Shown in pieces: positions 53,498 through 61,492 of a DNA stretch of 64,000 bases (its first letter is position 1; each line of letters starts with the position of its first letter). The DNA comes from Bradyrhizobium sp. CB1717. GTDB lineage: Bacteria > Pseudomonadota > Alphaproteobacteria > Rhizobiales > Xanthobacteraceae. The stretch is from positions 7,223,001 through 7,287,000 of the forward strand of contig NZ_CP121666.1 of the NCBI RefSeq assembly GCF_029714325.1, written 5' to 3'. The position numbers and the translations under genes are program-made. The notes under the pieces are model-generated. The model made no database searches. It was not told where the DNA came from and worked only from the letters and a program-made list of their open reading frames with translations.

Positions 53498-54268
53498 ATG
53501 AACGACCGCAACATTCCCATCACCGAGGACGAGCTCCACGCCTATGTCGACGGCGAGCTGCCGGCCGAGCGAAGCGCCGACGTCGAGGCCTGGCTTGCCG
53601 CCCACCCCGACGATGCCGAGCGGGTGCAGTCCTGGCGGACCATGGCCGAGATGCTGCACGCCCGCTACGATTCCGTCGCCCAGGAGCCGGTGCCGGCACG
53701 GCTCGAGCTCGAGCGGCTGGAGCGCCGTCCCCGGCAATGGCTCTATGGCGCCGCCGCGGCCGTGCTGGTGGCCTTCGTCGCTGGCGGCACCGCCGGCTGG
53801 GTGGCGCATGGTGCCGCCAACGCGCCTTCGACCTTCCAGAGCTTTACGGCGGATGCGCTCGACGCCCACCGCCTCTATGTCGTCGAGGTCCGCCACCCCG
53901 TCGAAGTCGGCGGCAACGAGCGCGATCATTTGCAGGCATGGCTGACCAGGCGCTGCGGCTGGACCGTGTTCGCGCCGAATTTGGAGGCGAGCGGGCTGAA
54001 GCTGGTCGGCGGCCGGCTGCTGCCTGGGCCGAACGGGCCGGCGTCGTTCCTGATGTATGAGGGCGCCTCGGGCGAGCGGTACACGATCTACTCGGCCAAG
54101 ACCGAGAATGGTGCGACGCAAATGCGCTACGCCAGGACGGACAAGGACGGCGCGCTGTTCTGGGCTGAGCGCGGCGTCGGCTATGTCGTCAGCGGCGGCG
54201 GTGATCGCGACCGGCTAACGAAGGTCGCGCAGGCGGTTTACGACCAGGCAGAGAAAAACGGCGGCTAA
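53498..54268 (+). CDS. Membrane-anchored anti-sigma factor
   Basis: 256-residue protein. The N-terminal cytoplasmic region starts ITEDELHAYVDGELPAERS, the usual opening of anti-ECF factors, but has no H-x3-C-x2-C zinc motif. One hydrophobic segment lies near residues 83-105 (WLYGAAAAVLVAFVAGGTAGW), followed by a periplasmic domain of about 150 residues. It would hold the adjacent ECF sigma factor at the membrane until a signal is received. It lies 100 bases downstream of that gene. Confidence 0.85.
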   Translation: MNDRNIPITEDELHAYVDGELPAERSADVEAWLAAHPDDAERVQSWRTMAEMLHARYDSVAQEPVPARLELERLERRPRQWLYGAAAAVLVAFVAGGTAGWVAHGAANAPSTFQSFTADALDAHRLYVVEVRHPVEVGGNERDHLQAWLTRRCGWTVFAPNLEASGLKLVGGRLLPGPNGPASFLMYEGASGERYTIYSAKTENGATQMRYARTDKDGALFWAERGVGYVVSGGGDRDRLTKVAQAVYDQAEKNGG

Positions 54269-54583
54269 ACAACTGTCGAACCGCGGTGCCTCGATTCCGT
54301 CATTGAAAATTTGGAATCAAGACACGGGCGTGTCTCATTATCGCACCGGGTGTTCACGCGATTATGAGTAGCGTTCGATCCGCCGATCGACGCGGGCGGC
54401 CTCGATTGGGGTTTTTGGTACCGCGCTGGTCCCCCTCTCGAGGCCGCACCTTTTTATCGGCTGCCCCGCCGGACAGCCGACACGTCGAGACCATGAAGCG
54501 CTACACGCCTCAGGCATATGATGAGCATCATCTCCTGGACGGCTTTAGGCCTTTAGGAAAAACCCCTTCAGTTCGACCGCGCC
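54269..54583. other. Gap between the anti-sigma gene and the DnaJ-like gene
   Basis: 315 bases. A short plus-strand frame from 54364 runs into the DnaJ-like gene and has no recognisable product. The near-palindrome AGACACG-GG-CGTGTCT at 54320-54335 could be an operator or a weak hairpin, without a T-run. Otherwise I see nothing definite here. Confidence 0.3.
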
Positions 54584-55546
54584 CTAACCGAGCCCGCTAC
54601 GTGGATTGTAGGGGTGTTGGTCCCGCCACTTTTCCATCAATGCTTCAAGCTCGGCGTCGTTCCCGTCCGGTAGCATAATCCTGATGGTGACGAAGAGATC
54701 CCCGGTTCCGCCAGATTTCGGCAATCCCTTACCTTTGAGACGGAAGGTCCGGCCGCTGGAGGTGTTTTTCGGGACCGAAAGCTCCACCGCATTGCCGAGG
54801 GTTGGCACGCGGACCTTGGCCCCGAGCACCGCCTCGTAGAGCGTGACCGGCAGGTCGATCCTGAGGTCCGCGCCCTCGACCTTGAAGAACGGGTGCGGCG
54901 CGATGCTGATGGTGATCAGGAGATCGCCGGGCGGATGGCCCTGGGCGCTCTCGCCCTGCCCCCGCAACCGAATCTGCTGGCCCTCGGTGACGCCGGCCGG
55001 AATCTTGACGTTGAGCTCCTTGCCGGTCGGCAGCCGGACGCGCTTCTCGCCACCCTTGACGGACTCTTCCAGCGAAACGGACATGGCGACGTTGACGTCG
55101 AGATCGAGCCCGACCCCGCCGGTGTCGAATTCGAACTGGGCACCGCCGCCGGCTCCGGGCCGCGCACCGCGCATCCCGCCGCCGAACATGCTGTTGAGGA
55201 TGTCCTCGAAGGCGCCGCCGCCTTGGCCGGGTCCGCCGCCGGAGCGGAACGTATAGCTCTCGAACCCGCCGGGACCCGCGCGGCCGCGCGGCCCGCCGCC
55301 ACCCGGAAAGCCCTGGAAGCGCGGCTTGCCCTCGGCGTCGATCTCACCGCGGTCGAACTGCTTGCGCTTGTCCTCGTCGCCGATGATCTCGTTCGCCGAG
55401 TTGATCTCGGAGAAGCGCTCGGCCGCCTTCGGATCGTCCTTGTTGCTGTCGGGATGGTGCTTCTTGGCAAGCTTGCGATAGGCGCTCTTGATCGCGGCAG
55501 CGTTGGCGCTCCGCGGCACCCCCAAGACCTCATAGGGGTCGCGCAT
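54584..55546 (-). CDS. DnaJ C-terminal domain protein (CbpA/DnaJ-like co-chaperone)
   Basis: 320-residue Hsp40. An N-terminal J domain (about residues 1-68) has the HPD tripeptide in [12 protein letters not shown]; a long Gly/Phe-rich linker (about 75-130) follows, and then a DnaJ C-terminal substrate-binding part (from about 145) with [20 protein letters not shown]. The Cys-rich zinc finger of DnaJ itself is missing, so this is the CbpA type. It would stimulate DnaK ATPase. It is convergent with the anti-sigma gene. Confidence 0.9.
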   Translation of the reverse strand: MRDPYEVLGVPRSANAAAIKSAYRKLAKKHHPDSNKDDPKAAERFSEINSANEIIGDEDKRKQFDRGEIDAEGKPRFQGFPGGGGPRGRAGPGGFESYTFRSGGGPGQGGGAFEDILNSMFGGGMRGARPGAGGGAQFEFDTGGVGLDLDVNVAMSVSLEESVKGGEKRVRLPTGKELNVKIPAGVTEGQQIRLRGQGESAQGHPPGDLLITISIAPHPFFKVEGADLRIDLPVTLYEAVLGAKVRVPTLGNAVELSVPKNTSSGRTFRLKGKGLPKSGGTGDLFVTIRIMLPDGNDAELEALMEKWRDQHPYNPRSGLG

Positions 55547-55654
55547 CCGTCACGTCTCCTTCAAGAATTCGAATTGTTCAAAGGGCTCCCCGCCCCACTC
55601 CGGGTGATGTGGGAAGAGAGTGGCATTTTTGCAACTAGGGGCGCGCGCCGATTC

Positions 55655-56062
55655 CTAGCTCCGCCACGGCTTTAGCGTATGAATCTCCCAACGGCCACGA
55701 CTGCTTTGGCAGCCGGCGCCCTGGAGCCAGCTTTCCGTGTTCCCGTTGACATAGCTCGCCAGGAAATCTCGGCACTTGCGGCCATCCTCGGCGGCATAGG
55801 ACTGCGCGATCGGCGTCACCGAGCCCCGCGCCCCAGTCTCCGGATTCTCCCAGTGCTGGCTGGAATCCTTGTCGCCCTTGCTCAGTACGTCCGAGGCGGC
55901 GTTGCGGGCGAAGGCGAGATCGGTCTCCGTCGGCGCGGTGTCTTTCGCCGGCCGTATGATCGAGCCGGTGAGGTCGCTGTCGTCGGCCTTGGCATAGGCA
56001 CTCTTGTCACCACGGGAGAAGCTGCAGCCGCCGGCACCCAGCCCGATCAGAATGATCGTCAT
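55655..56062 (-). CDS. Small lipoprotein, RT0821/Lpp0805-type surface protein
   Basis: 135-residue protein whose N-terminus MTIILIGLGAGGCSFSRGD is a lipoprotein signal with a lipobox (Gly-Gly-Cys) near residue 13. The mature part has the KCRDFLASYVNGNTESWLQGAGCQSSRGRW-like end, with two Cys, of the COG4520 / 17-kDa surface antigen family. I chose the ATG at 56062, since the in-frame extension upstream has no signal. It would be anchored in the outer membrane or facing the periplasm. It is divergent from pdxH. Confidence 0.7.
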   Translation of the reverse strand: MTIILIGLGAGGCSFSRGDKSAYAKADDSDLTGSIIRPAKDTAPTETDLAFARNAASDVLSKGDKDSSQHWENPETGARGSVTPIAQSYAAEDGRKCRDFLASYVNGNTESWLQGAGCQSSRGRWEIHTLKPWRS

Positions 56063-56108
56063 GACAAGGCTGGACGGGCGGATCGCCGATAGGCCAACGC
56101 GTCCCCAT

Positions 56109-56122
56109 GTCCTATATAGGAC
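56109..56122. promoter_or_regulatory. Perfect 14-base palindrome between divergent genes
   Basis: GTCCTATATAGGAC lies in the 113-base gap between the lipoprotein start and the pdxH start. The symmetric AT-rich centre could be an operator or carry overlapping -10 elements of the divergent promoters. No matching regulator is in the window. Confidence 0.35.
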
Positions 56123-56175
56123 GGTAGCGGACAACAACGCGTTTTGGGCCGCGGGACGCAACTCGGACTCCAGAC

Positions 56176-56817
56176 ATGACCGACACGACCTCGATGAAAC
56201 ACCAGACACCCTTAACATCCGGTGATTTCACCGCCGCCGACGAGCCTTTTGCGCTGTTCGATGCCTGGCTGAACGAGGCGATCAAGAGCGAACCGAACGA
56301 TCCGAACGCCATGGCGCTCGCAACCGTCGATCCCGACGGGCTGCCCGATGTGCGCATGGTGCTGATGAAGGGCTTCGATACCGAGGGTTTTGTCTTCTAC
56401 AGCCACATCGCCAGCCAGAAAGGCCGCGAACTCGCCGCAAATCCTAAGGCAGCGTTACTTTTTCACTGGAAGTCGCTGCGCCGTCAGGTTCGCATCCGCG
56501 GCAACGTGACGCCAGTCACCGATGCCGAGGCCGACGCCTATTTCGCGACGCGGCCGAAGCAGGCGCAGATCGGCGCCTGGGCGAGCAAGCAATCCGAAGC
56601 GCTGGAGAGCCGCTTCGCTTTCGAGCAAGCCATCGCGAAAGTGGCGGCCAAGTACGTCATCGGCGAAGTGCCGCGGCCGCCGGGCTGGAGCGGCTGGCGC
56701 ATCACGCCGGTGCGCATCGAGTTCTGGCACGACCGCCCATTCCGTCTGCACGACCGCATCGAATTTCGTCGTGACGCCGCCGGCCAGCCATGGTCCAAGA
56801 CGCGGATGTATCCTTGA
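56176..56817 (+). CDS. pdxH: Pyridoxamine 5'-phosphate oxidase
   Basis: 213-residue FMN enzyme that oxidises pyridoxamine 5'-phosphate or pyridoxine 5'-phosphate to pyridoxal 5'-phosphate. Visible are the FMN-binding [20 protein letters not shown] near residues 46-66, [31 protein letters not shown] and the C-terminal signature [22 protein letters not shown], with the WSKTRMYP ending. The length is normal. It is followed at 44 bases by an SDR gene. Confidence 0.94.
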   Translation: MTDTTSMKHQTPLTSGDFTAADEPFALFDAWLNEAIKSEPNDPNAMALATVDPDGLPDVRMVLMKGFDTEGFVFYSHIASQKGRELAANPKAALLFHWKSLRRQVRIRGNVTPVTDAEADAYFATRPKQAQIGAWASKQSEALESRFAFEQAIAKVAAKYVIGEVPRPPGWSGWRITPVRIEFWHDRPFRLHDRIEFRRDAAGQPWSKTRMYP

Positions 56818-56861
56818 GCCTTATCCTGAGCCTCGTCTCGAGCCTTGAGCCGACCTGAAAG

Positions 56862-57620
56862 ATGTCCATGCCGCATTCGTCCAACCTGCCGCGTCGTACG
56901 CTGCTCCTGACCGGAGCGAGCCGCGGCATCGGCCACGCCACCGTGATCCGCTTCTCTTCGGCGGGCTGGCGCGTCATCACCTGCTCGCGGCATGCGTTTC
57001 CGGAGGATTGCCCGTGGGACGCGGGCCCTGAAGACCACATCCAGGTCGACCTCGGCGACCCCGAGGACACTGCACGCGCGATCAACGAGATCCGCAACCG
57101 GCTCGAAGGCGGCGCGCTGCATGCGCTGGTCAACAACGCCGCGATCTCGCCGAAGGGCCCCGGCGGCTCGCGGCTCGGCTCGGTCGACACCGATCTCGAC
57201 ACCTGGACGCATGTCTTCCGCGTCAACTTCTTCGCACCGATCATGATCGCGCGCGGACTGATCGAGGAGCTGAAGGCGGCCAAGGGTTCAGTCGTGAACG
57301 TCACCTCGATCGCGGGCTCGCGCGTGCACCCCTTCGCGGGCGCCGCCTATGCCACCTCGAAGGCCGCGCTTGCCGCGCTGACGCGCGAGATGGCCTCGGA
57401 CTTCGGCCGCGTCGGCGTGCGCGTCAACGCGATCGCGCCGGGCGAGATCGACACCTCGATCCTGTCGCCGGGCACCGAGAAGATCGTGGACCAGCAGATC
57501 CCGATGCACCGGCTCGGCACGCCCGACGAGGTCGCCAAGATCATCTACGTGCTGTGCACGGATACCAGCTCGTACGTCAACGGCGCCGAGATCCATATCA
57601 ACGGCGGCCAGCACGTGTAG
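56862..57620 (+). CDS. SDR family oxidoreductase
   Basis: 252-residue short-chain dehydrogenase. TGASRGIG near residues 17-24, NNAAISPKGPG near 91, and the catalytic Ser, Tyr and Lys (SIAGS..., YATSK) are present, ending in GGQHV. The gap to pdxH holds repeated GAGCC units. The substrate is unknown. It may be co-transcribed with pdxH, 44 bases upstream, and is followed by a long palindromic repeat. Confidence 0.86.
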   Translation: MSMPHSSNLPRRTLLLTGASRGIGHATVIRFSSAGWRVITCSRHAFPEDCPWDAGPEDHIQVDLGDPEDTARAINEIRNRLEGGALHALVNNAAISPKGPGGSRLGSVDTDLDTWTHVFRVNFFAPIMIARGLIEELKAAKGSVVNVTSIAGSRVHPFAGAAYATSKAALAALTREMASDFGRVGVRVNAIAPGEIDTSILSPGTEKIVDQQIPMHRLGTPDEVAKIIYVLCTDTSSYVNGAEIHINGGQHV

Positions 57621-57636
57621 GCCATCCTCTATCGTT

Positions 57637-57795
57637 CGTCATTGCGAGCCAACGGGTCCGCGCGAAGCGCGGCCCGATGACGAGGCTCCACGAAGCAATC
57701 CAGACTGCCTCCGCGGAGACGGTCTGGATTGCTTCGTCGCGGAGCCTGTCATCCGGGCCGCCGGAGGCGGGACCGGGTGGCTCCTCGCAATGACG
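57637..57795. repeat. Dispersed palindromic repeat (CGTCATTGCGAG family), longer copy
   Basis: It begins CGTCATTGCGAG and ends CGCAATGACG, with the inner arms AAGCAATCCAGACTGCC (about 57692) and GGTCTGGATTGCTTCG (about 57720) as in 41071-41150. Additional GC-rich segments (CGCGAAGCGCGGCCC and CGGGCCGCCGGAGGC) between outer and inner arms double its length. It lies between the SDR gene and a small Zn-ribbon gene. Confidence 0.78.
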
Positions 57796-57878
57796 AATTG
57801 GAAATAGTGACTAGGGAAGCAAGGCGATCCAGACAAGGCCGCCGCAAGACCTGGATCGCCCGCCCTTCCTTCCGTTCC

Positions 57879-58112
57879 TCAATCGACTCGAATCCGACGC
57901 GACCGATCGCGCAGCCTTGAAGCTGCAGCACTTGGAGCTGCGGCATTGAATGCAGTCGAGCAGTCGTCGTCGTTCTCGCCATCGAGCAGCGGAGCACCAC
58001 AGTGCCGGCACAGACGTGCCGACATCGACGACGCCTTGCCGCTCGCCAGGACCTGACGATAGTTCGCCAGATCGATGACGTTGCGGGGCGACGTTATGTG
58101 TTTTTCAACCAT
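57879..58112 (-). CDS. Small conserved protein with a Zn-ribbon-like CxxC
   Basis: 77-residue protein starting MVEKHITSPRNVIDLANYRQ. Its middle has LCRHCGAPLLDGENDDDCSTAFN, with a C-x2-C and one further Cys, suggestive of a rudimentary zinc ribbon. The tail is Ala/Arg-rich. I recall similar small proteins as common in Bradyrhizobium genomes, which supports it being real. Function unknown. It is upstream of, and on the same strand as, nothing obvious. Confidence 0.62.
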   Translation of the reverse strand: MVEKHITSPRNVIDLANYRQVLASGKASSMSARLCRHCGAPLLDGENDDDCSTAFNAAAPSAAASRLRDRSRRIRVD

Positions 58113-58317
58113 GGCTGTTCCTCGCGGCTACGCACTACTTATCGCAGACAAGTTTCGCGCAAACGTTCAGCCCACCGCTCAAATTTTACCGGAGGAATTG
58201 GGGCAGCAAACACGCATCACCGCGACGCCGCAAACCCGCTCTATTCTGCGACACGATGCGCCGTGTCTCTGCGACCGACGTAAGGTCTCGGTAGCTATTT
58301 TCCGAGAGCGGACGAGA

Positions 58318-59295
58318 TCACAGCCACTTCTTCCATTTGAAGATCCAGTACGGAACGATGGCGGCGATCAGCATCATCACCAGCGCCATCGGATAGCCGT
58401 GCACCCATTCGAGTTCCGGCATCGCCTTGAAGTTCATGCCGTAGATCGAGGCGATCAGCGTCGGCGGCATCAGGACAACGGCCATGACCGAAAACAGCTT
58501 GATGATGTTGTTCTGCTCGAGATTGACGACGCCGAGCATGGCGTCGAGCACGAAGGTGATCTTGTTGGAGAGATAGGAGGCATGGTCGGTCAGCGAGACG
58601 ACGTCGCGCTGCATGGTCTTGAGCTGCTCGCGCATGTCCTTCGACCATTTGACGCCTTCCACCACCGCCGAGAGGAATGCGGCGACACGGCCGATCGAGA
58701 CCAGGCTCTCGCGGACCTTGGAGGTCAAATCCCCCTTGCGGCCGATCGAGATCAGGATCTGGGAATATTGCTTGGCGTGACCGTGGCGCTCGCTCTCGGG
58801 CTCGAAGATGTCGTGCGAGACCTGGTCGATCTCGGCGCCGCAGCGCTCCAGAATGTCGGCGCAGCGGTCGATCACGGCATCCAGCAGTTCCATCAGCACC
58901 ATCTCGCCGGTGATGGACGGCGTGCAGGAGCGGCCGAGCTTGGCCTCGACCAGCGCAAACGGCTTCGGCAGGTCGTAGCGCACCGTCACCAGGCGATGGT
59001 CGCCGAGGATGAAGGTCACCGCGGTGGTCCGGGGCATGTCGGTATCGGAGTGGCACATCAGCGTCGCGGTCATGTAGCGCGCGCCGTTCTCGATATAGAG
59101 CCGGCTGGAGATCTCGATCTCCTGCATGTCTTCCCGGGTCGGGATGGCGATGCCCGCCAGCCGCTCCACGGCCTTGTCCTCGGCGGCTGAGGGGTTGACG
59201 AGGTCGATCCAGACCGCGTTCTCCGGCAGCACCGTGAGATCCTCGATCACCGCCTTCTTGAGGGAGGACTCGGAGGGAACAAACACCGAAAACAT
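58318..59295 (-). CDS. corA: Magnesium/cobalt transporter CorA family
   Basis: 325-residue divalent-cation channel. A long cytoplasmic N-terminal domain with a coiled helix region (ISIGRKGDLTSKVRESLVS) precedes two C-terminal membrane segments, and the selectivity motif GMN is at residues 286-288 (YGMNFKAMPELEW). The end WIFKWKKWL is the cytoplasmic cap rich in Lys. It imports Mg2+ with a permissive selectivity. The 326-base gap to the next gene holds the promoter. Confidence 0.92.
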   Translation of the reverse strand: MFSVFVPSESSLKKAVIEDLTVLPENAVWIDLVNPSAAEDKAVERLAGIAIPTREDMQEIEISSRLYIENGARYMTATLMCHSDTDMPRTTAVTFILGDHRLVTVRYDLPKPFALVEAKLGRSCTPSITGEMVLMELLDAVIDRCADILERCGAEIDQVSHDIFEPESERHGHAKQYSQILISIGRKGDLTSKVRESLVSIGRVAAFLSAVVEGVKWSKDMREQLKTMQRDVVSLTDHASYLSNKITFVLDAMLGVVNLEQNNIIKLFSVMAVVLMPPTLIASIYGMNFKAMPELEWVHGYPMALVMMLIAAIVPYWIFKWKKWL

Positions 59296-59621
59296 GAACG
59301 ACTCCAGAGAACCTGCGACAGAATGACAGCCTTTAGCGCGATTCTGACAGGTTCACGATGACAACAACATTAACGGAGCATTTGCATTTGTGGCGCTACT
59401 GTGGCGCGAAATCGACAGTTCGGACCTCCTTTGCCAAAAATCCCCCACAGCGTCGCAAAACTTGCGGCAGAAAAGCCACAGCTTGGGTCTCGCAGCGCGG
59501 GAAAAGGCCTTCAGCGCTGGAATTGTGGCAGATTTCAACGATAATGGGCTTAACGGAGTCGAGGAACTTGGGCGGTAAGCTCAGGCCTTCCGCACGGTAT
59601 TGTTTTGATTGGAACCAAATC
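59296..59621. other. Gap between corA and the L,D-transpeptidase gene
   Basis: 326 bases divergent between the two genes, so both promoters lie here. Short frames exist but show no product I can support. No known RNA motif (for example a Mg2+ sensor) is recognisable; nothing else definite is seen. Confidence 0.3.
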
Positions 59622-60308
59622 ATGTCGTCGCTGAAAGTTAAGTTGGGAATTTTGGCCGCGGGCCTGATGCTGTCGGGCTGCATGCAGGCCACGCATTTCG
59701 AGGCGACCGACACCAAGGCATTCAAGCCGAAGGACAAGGAACTCCTTGCCAAGGTCCGGTACGAGAACACCCCGGTCGCGGAGCCGTTCCGCCGCGCCAT
59801 CGTCGACTACCACCGCAAGGAGTCCCCGGGCTCGATCGTGGTCGATTCCGACAACCATTACCTCTACTACGTGCAGGAAGGCGGCAAGGCGATCCGTTAC
59901 GGTATCACCGTCGGCGAAGAAGCCATGGCCTGGTCGGGCATCGCCAAGGTCGGCAGCAAGACCGAGTGGCCGGCATGGCACCCCACCCCCGGCGAAATTT
60001 CGCGCCTTGGCGTGCCGACCTATGTGGCGCCCGGCCCGGACAATCCGATGGGCTCTCGCGCGATTTACCTCTACTCGGGCGGGAAAGACACGTTGTTCCG
60101 CATCCACGGCACCAACCAGCCGGAATATATCGGCGCCTCGATTTCGTCAGGCTGCATCCGCCTGACCAACGAGGACGCGATCGATCTCTATGATCGCGTC
60201 AAGGTCGGCACGATCGTGGTCGTGCTCGAGCCGAAGCACGGCGACTCGCCGTACAATTCGCGCCTCGCGCTCGGCGGCAGCCAGACCGGCCAGGCCGGCA
60301 GCTACTGA
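59622..60308 (+). CDS. L,D-transpeptidase (YkuD family) lipoprotein
   Basis: 228-residue enzyme. The N-terminus MSSLKVKLGILAAGLMLSGC has a lipobox with the lipidated cysteine at residue 20. The YkuD catalytic domain has FRIHGTNQPEYIG and ISSGCIRLTNEDAIDLYDRV, containing the His and the nucleophilic Cys of the HxGT...SxGCIRL signature. It would make 3-3 peptidoglycan crosslinks or attach proteins to the wall. I chose the ATG at 59622, since it gives the lipoprotein signal; the upstream in-frame sequence does not. It is convergent with an extensin-like cell-wall gene. Confidence 0.9.
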   Translation: MSSLKVKLGILAAGLMLSGCMQATHFEATDTKAFKPKDKELLAKVRYENTPVAEPFRRAIVDYHRKESPGSIVVDSDNHYLYYVQEGGKAIRYGITVGEEAMAWSGIAKVGSKTEWPAWHPTPGEISRLGVPTYVAPGPDNPMGSRAIYLYSGGKDTLFRIHGTNQPEYIGASISSGCIRLTNEDAIDLYDRVKVGTIVVVLEPKHGDSPYNSRLALGGSQTGQAGSY

Positions 60309-60330
60309 TCGCCTCCGACCTCTGAAGATT

Positions 60331-60359
60331 CAAAAGCGCCGGTTTCACCGGCGCTTTTT
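60331..60359 (+). terminator. Intrinsic terminator after the L,D-transpeptidase gene
   Basis: The stem AAAAGCGCCGG / CCGGCGCTTTT with a short TTTCA loop is followed by a run of T residues to 60360. It overlaps the last codons of the convergent extensin-like gene, whose stop is at 60345-60347. The hairpin may terminate both transcripts. Confidence 0.85.
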
Positions 60360-61427
60360 TGTTGCCGGCTTCGACGGCTGATCCTTCTTCGCGGACACCG
60401 GCTTGTCCTCGGGCGGAGAGGATTTCTCCGCCGCCTCGTCGTCGGCGCCTTCCTTGGCGTCTGGCTTTGCCGCGACCTCGCGCGGCGGCGCCTCGTCGGG
60501 GCGCTCCGCCGGCAAGAGCGGCGCGACCTGCGGCAGGGGATCCCAGACGTTCCACTGGCAGATCCGGTAGTCGTTCCGCCGCTGCGCGAGATCGAGATGG
60601 ATATGGTCCTCGTGGTACCAGTCCGAGCCCGGCCCGAGCACGGTGGAGAAGCGCGTACAGACCGAATGCAGCACGCGCTCGCGCACATCGCGCGACATGG
60701 TGCGGTCGGTGAGGCCGATCGACTGCCCGTTGGCGAGCTTGATGGCGCGGACGTCGAGCGCGTTGGCCTTGCCGTGCTCGGACAGCATCGCGCCGGCGAT
60801 GCGGTTGCGGCCCCGGCACTCGAAGCTGTCGAAATTGTCGAGATCGCTGATGGTCGAGCCGAGGCTCGCGGCCAGCGGCACCATGTCCTTGCGCACCCAG
60901 TCGGCGATCGCGGAGGCCATGGTGCAGCGGAGGATTGCCGCCGGCTTCACCGTCACCTTGCGCTTGTCCGGCAGCACGATGGCCTCCAGCCGCACCAGAT
61001 CCTCGCCGCCACAGGCGCCGGGGCCGCGGATATCCGGAATGGACGGTGCGACCGCGATCTCCTCGGTCAGCGCGAGCCGGCAGGCCGAGGCCCGCTTCTC
61101 GGGCGGCCGCGCAGCCTCGGCGGGCTTGGTGTCACCCGGCTTGTCCGGGGACGGCTTGCCCTCCGCCTCCGGCGGGGCCTCGGCGGGTGCTTTCGGGGCC
61201 TCCTCGGGGCGCGGTTTCGGGAGCGGGACCTTGGCGGAATGAACTTTCGCACGCGGCCGTGGTGTACCAAGGCCAAAGATATCGAACGGCGCAGCATATT
61301 TTCGCGCCTCTGCCCGCTCCGTCAGCACAAGCGTCAGCCCCAGCACGACGGTAACCATTGCCGCGCCGGCGGACATATAGCCGCGACAAGACCATTTGCG
61401 GCGAGAGTCCGGCAGGCTAAAATTCAT
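60345..61427 (-). CDS. Extensin-like C-terminal domain protein (peptidase fold)
   Basis: 360-residue envelope protein. One hydrophobic segment lies near residues 20-38 (AGAAMVTVVLGLTLVLT), followed by a Pro/Lys/Glu-rich region (about 55-105). The Extensin-like_C domain (about 110-300) contains HGKANALDVRA and HEDHIHLDL, the metal-binding residues of a LAS-type D-Ala-D-Ala peptidase fold, plus several Cys. The C-terminal tail is highly charged (Asp, Lys, Pro). It probably trims peptidoglycan peptides. It is convergent with the L,D-transpeptidase, another wall enzyme. Confidence 0.86.
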   Translation of the reverse strand: MNFSLPDSRRKWSCRGYMSAGAAMVTVVLGLTLVLTERAEARKYAAPFDIFGLGTPRPRAKVHSAKVPLPKPRPEEAPKAPAEAPPEAEGKPSPDKPGDTKPAEAARPPEKRASACRLALTEEIAVAPSIPDIRGPGACGGEDLVRLEAIVLPDKRKVTVKPAAILRCTMASAIADWVRKDMVPLAASLGSTISDLDNFDSFECRGRNRIAGAMLSEHGKANALDVRAIKLANGQSIGLTDRTMSRDVRERVLHSVCTRFSTVLGPGSDWYHEDHIHLDLAQRRNDYRICQWNVWDPLPQVAPLLPAERPDEAPPREVAAKPDAKEGADDEAAEKSSPPEDKPVSAKKDQPSKPATKKRR

Positions 61428-61492
61428 GACAATTCATTGGCCCAACGCTGAGAGCAAAAACGCGCCCAGCGACTTCTCGGAGGAACGTCGGA

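Noticed and set aside
54364..54678. 104-codon plus-strand frame after the anti-sigma gene
   Set aside because: It runs into the convergent DnaJ-like gene, has no ribosome binding site worth noting and no recognisable product.
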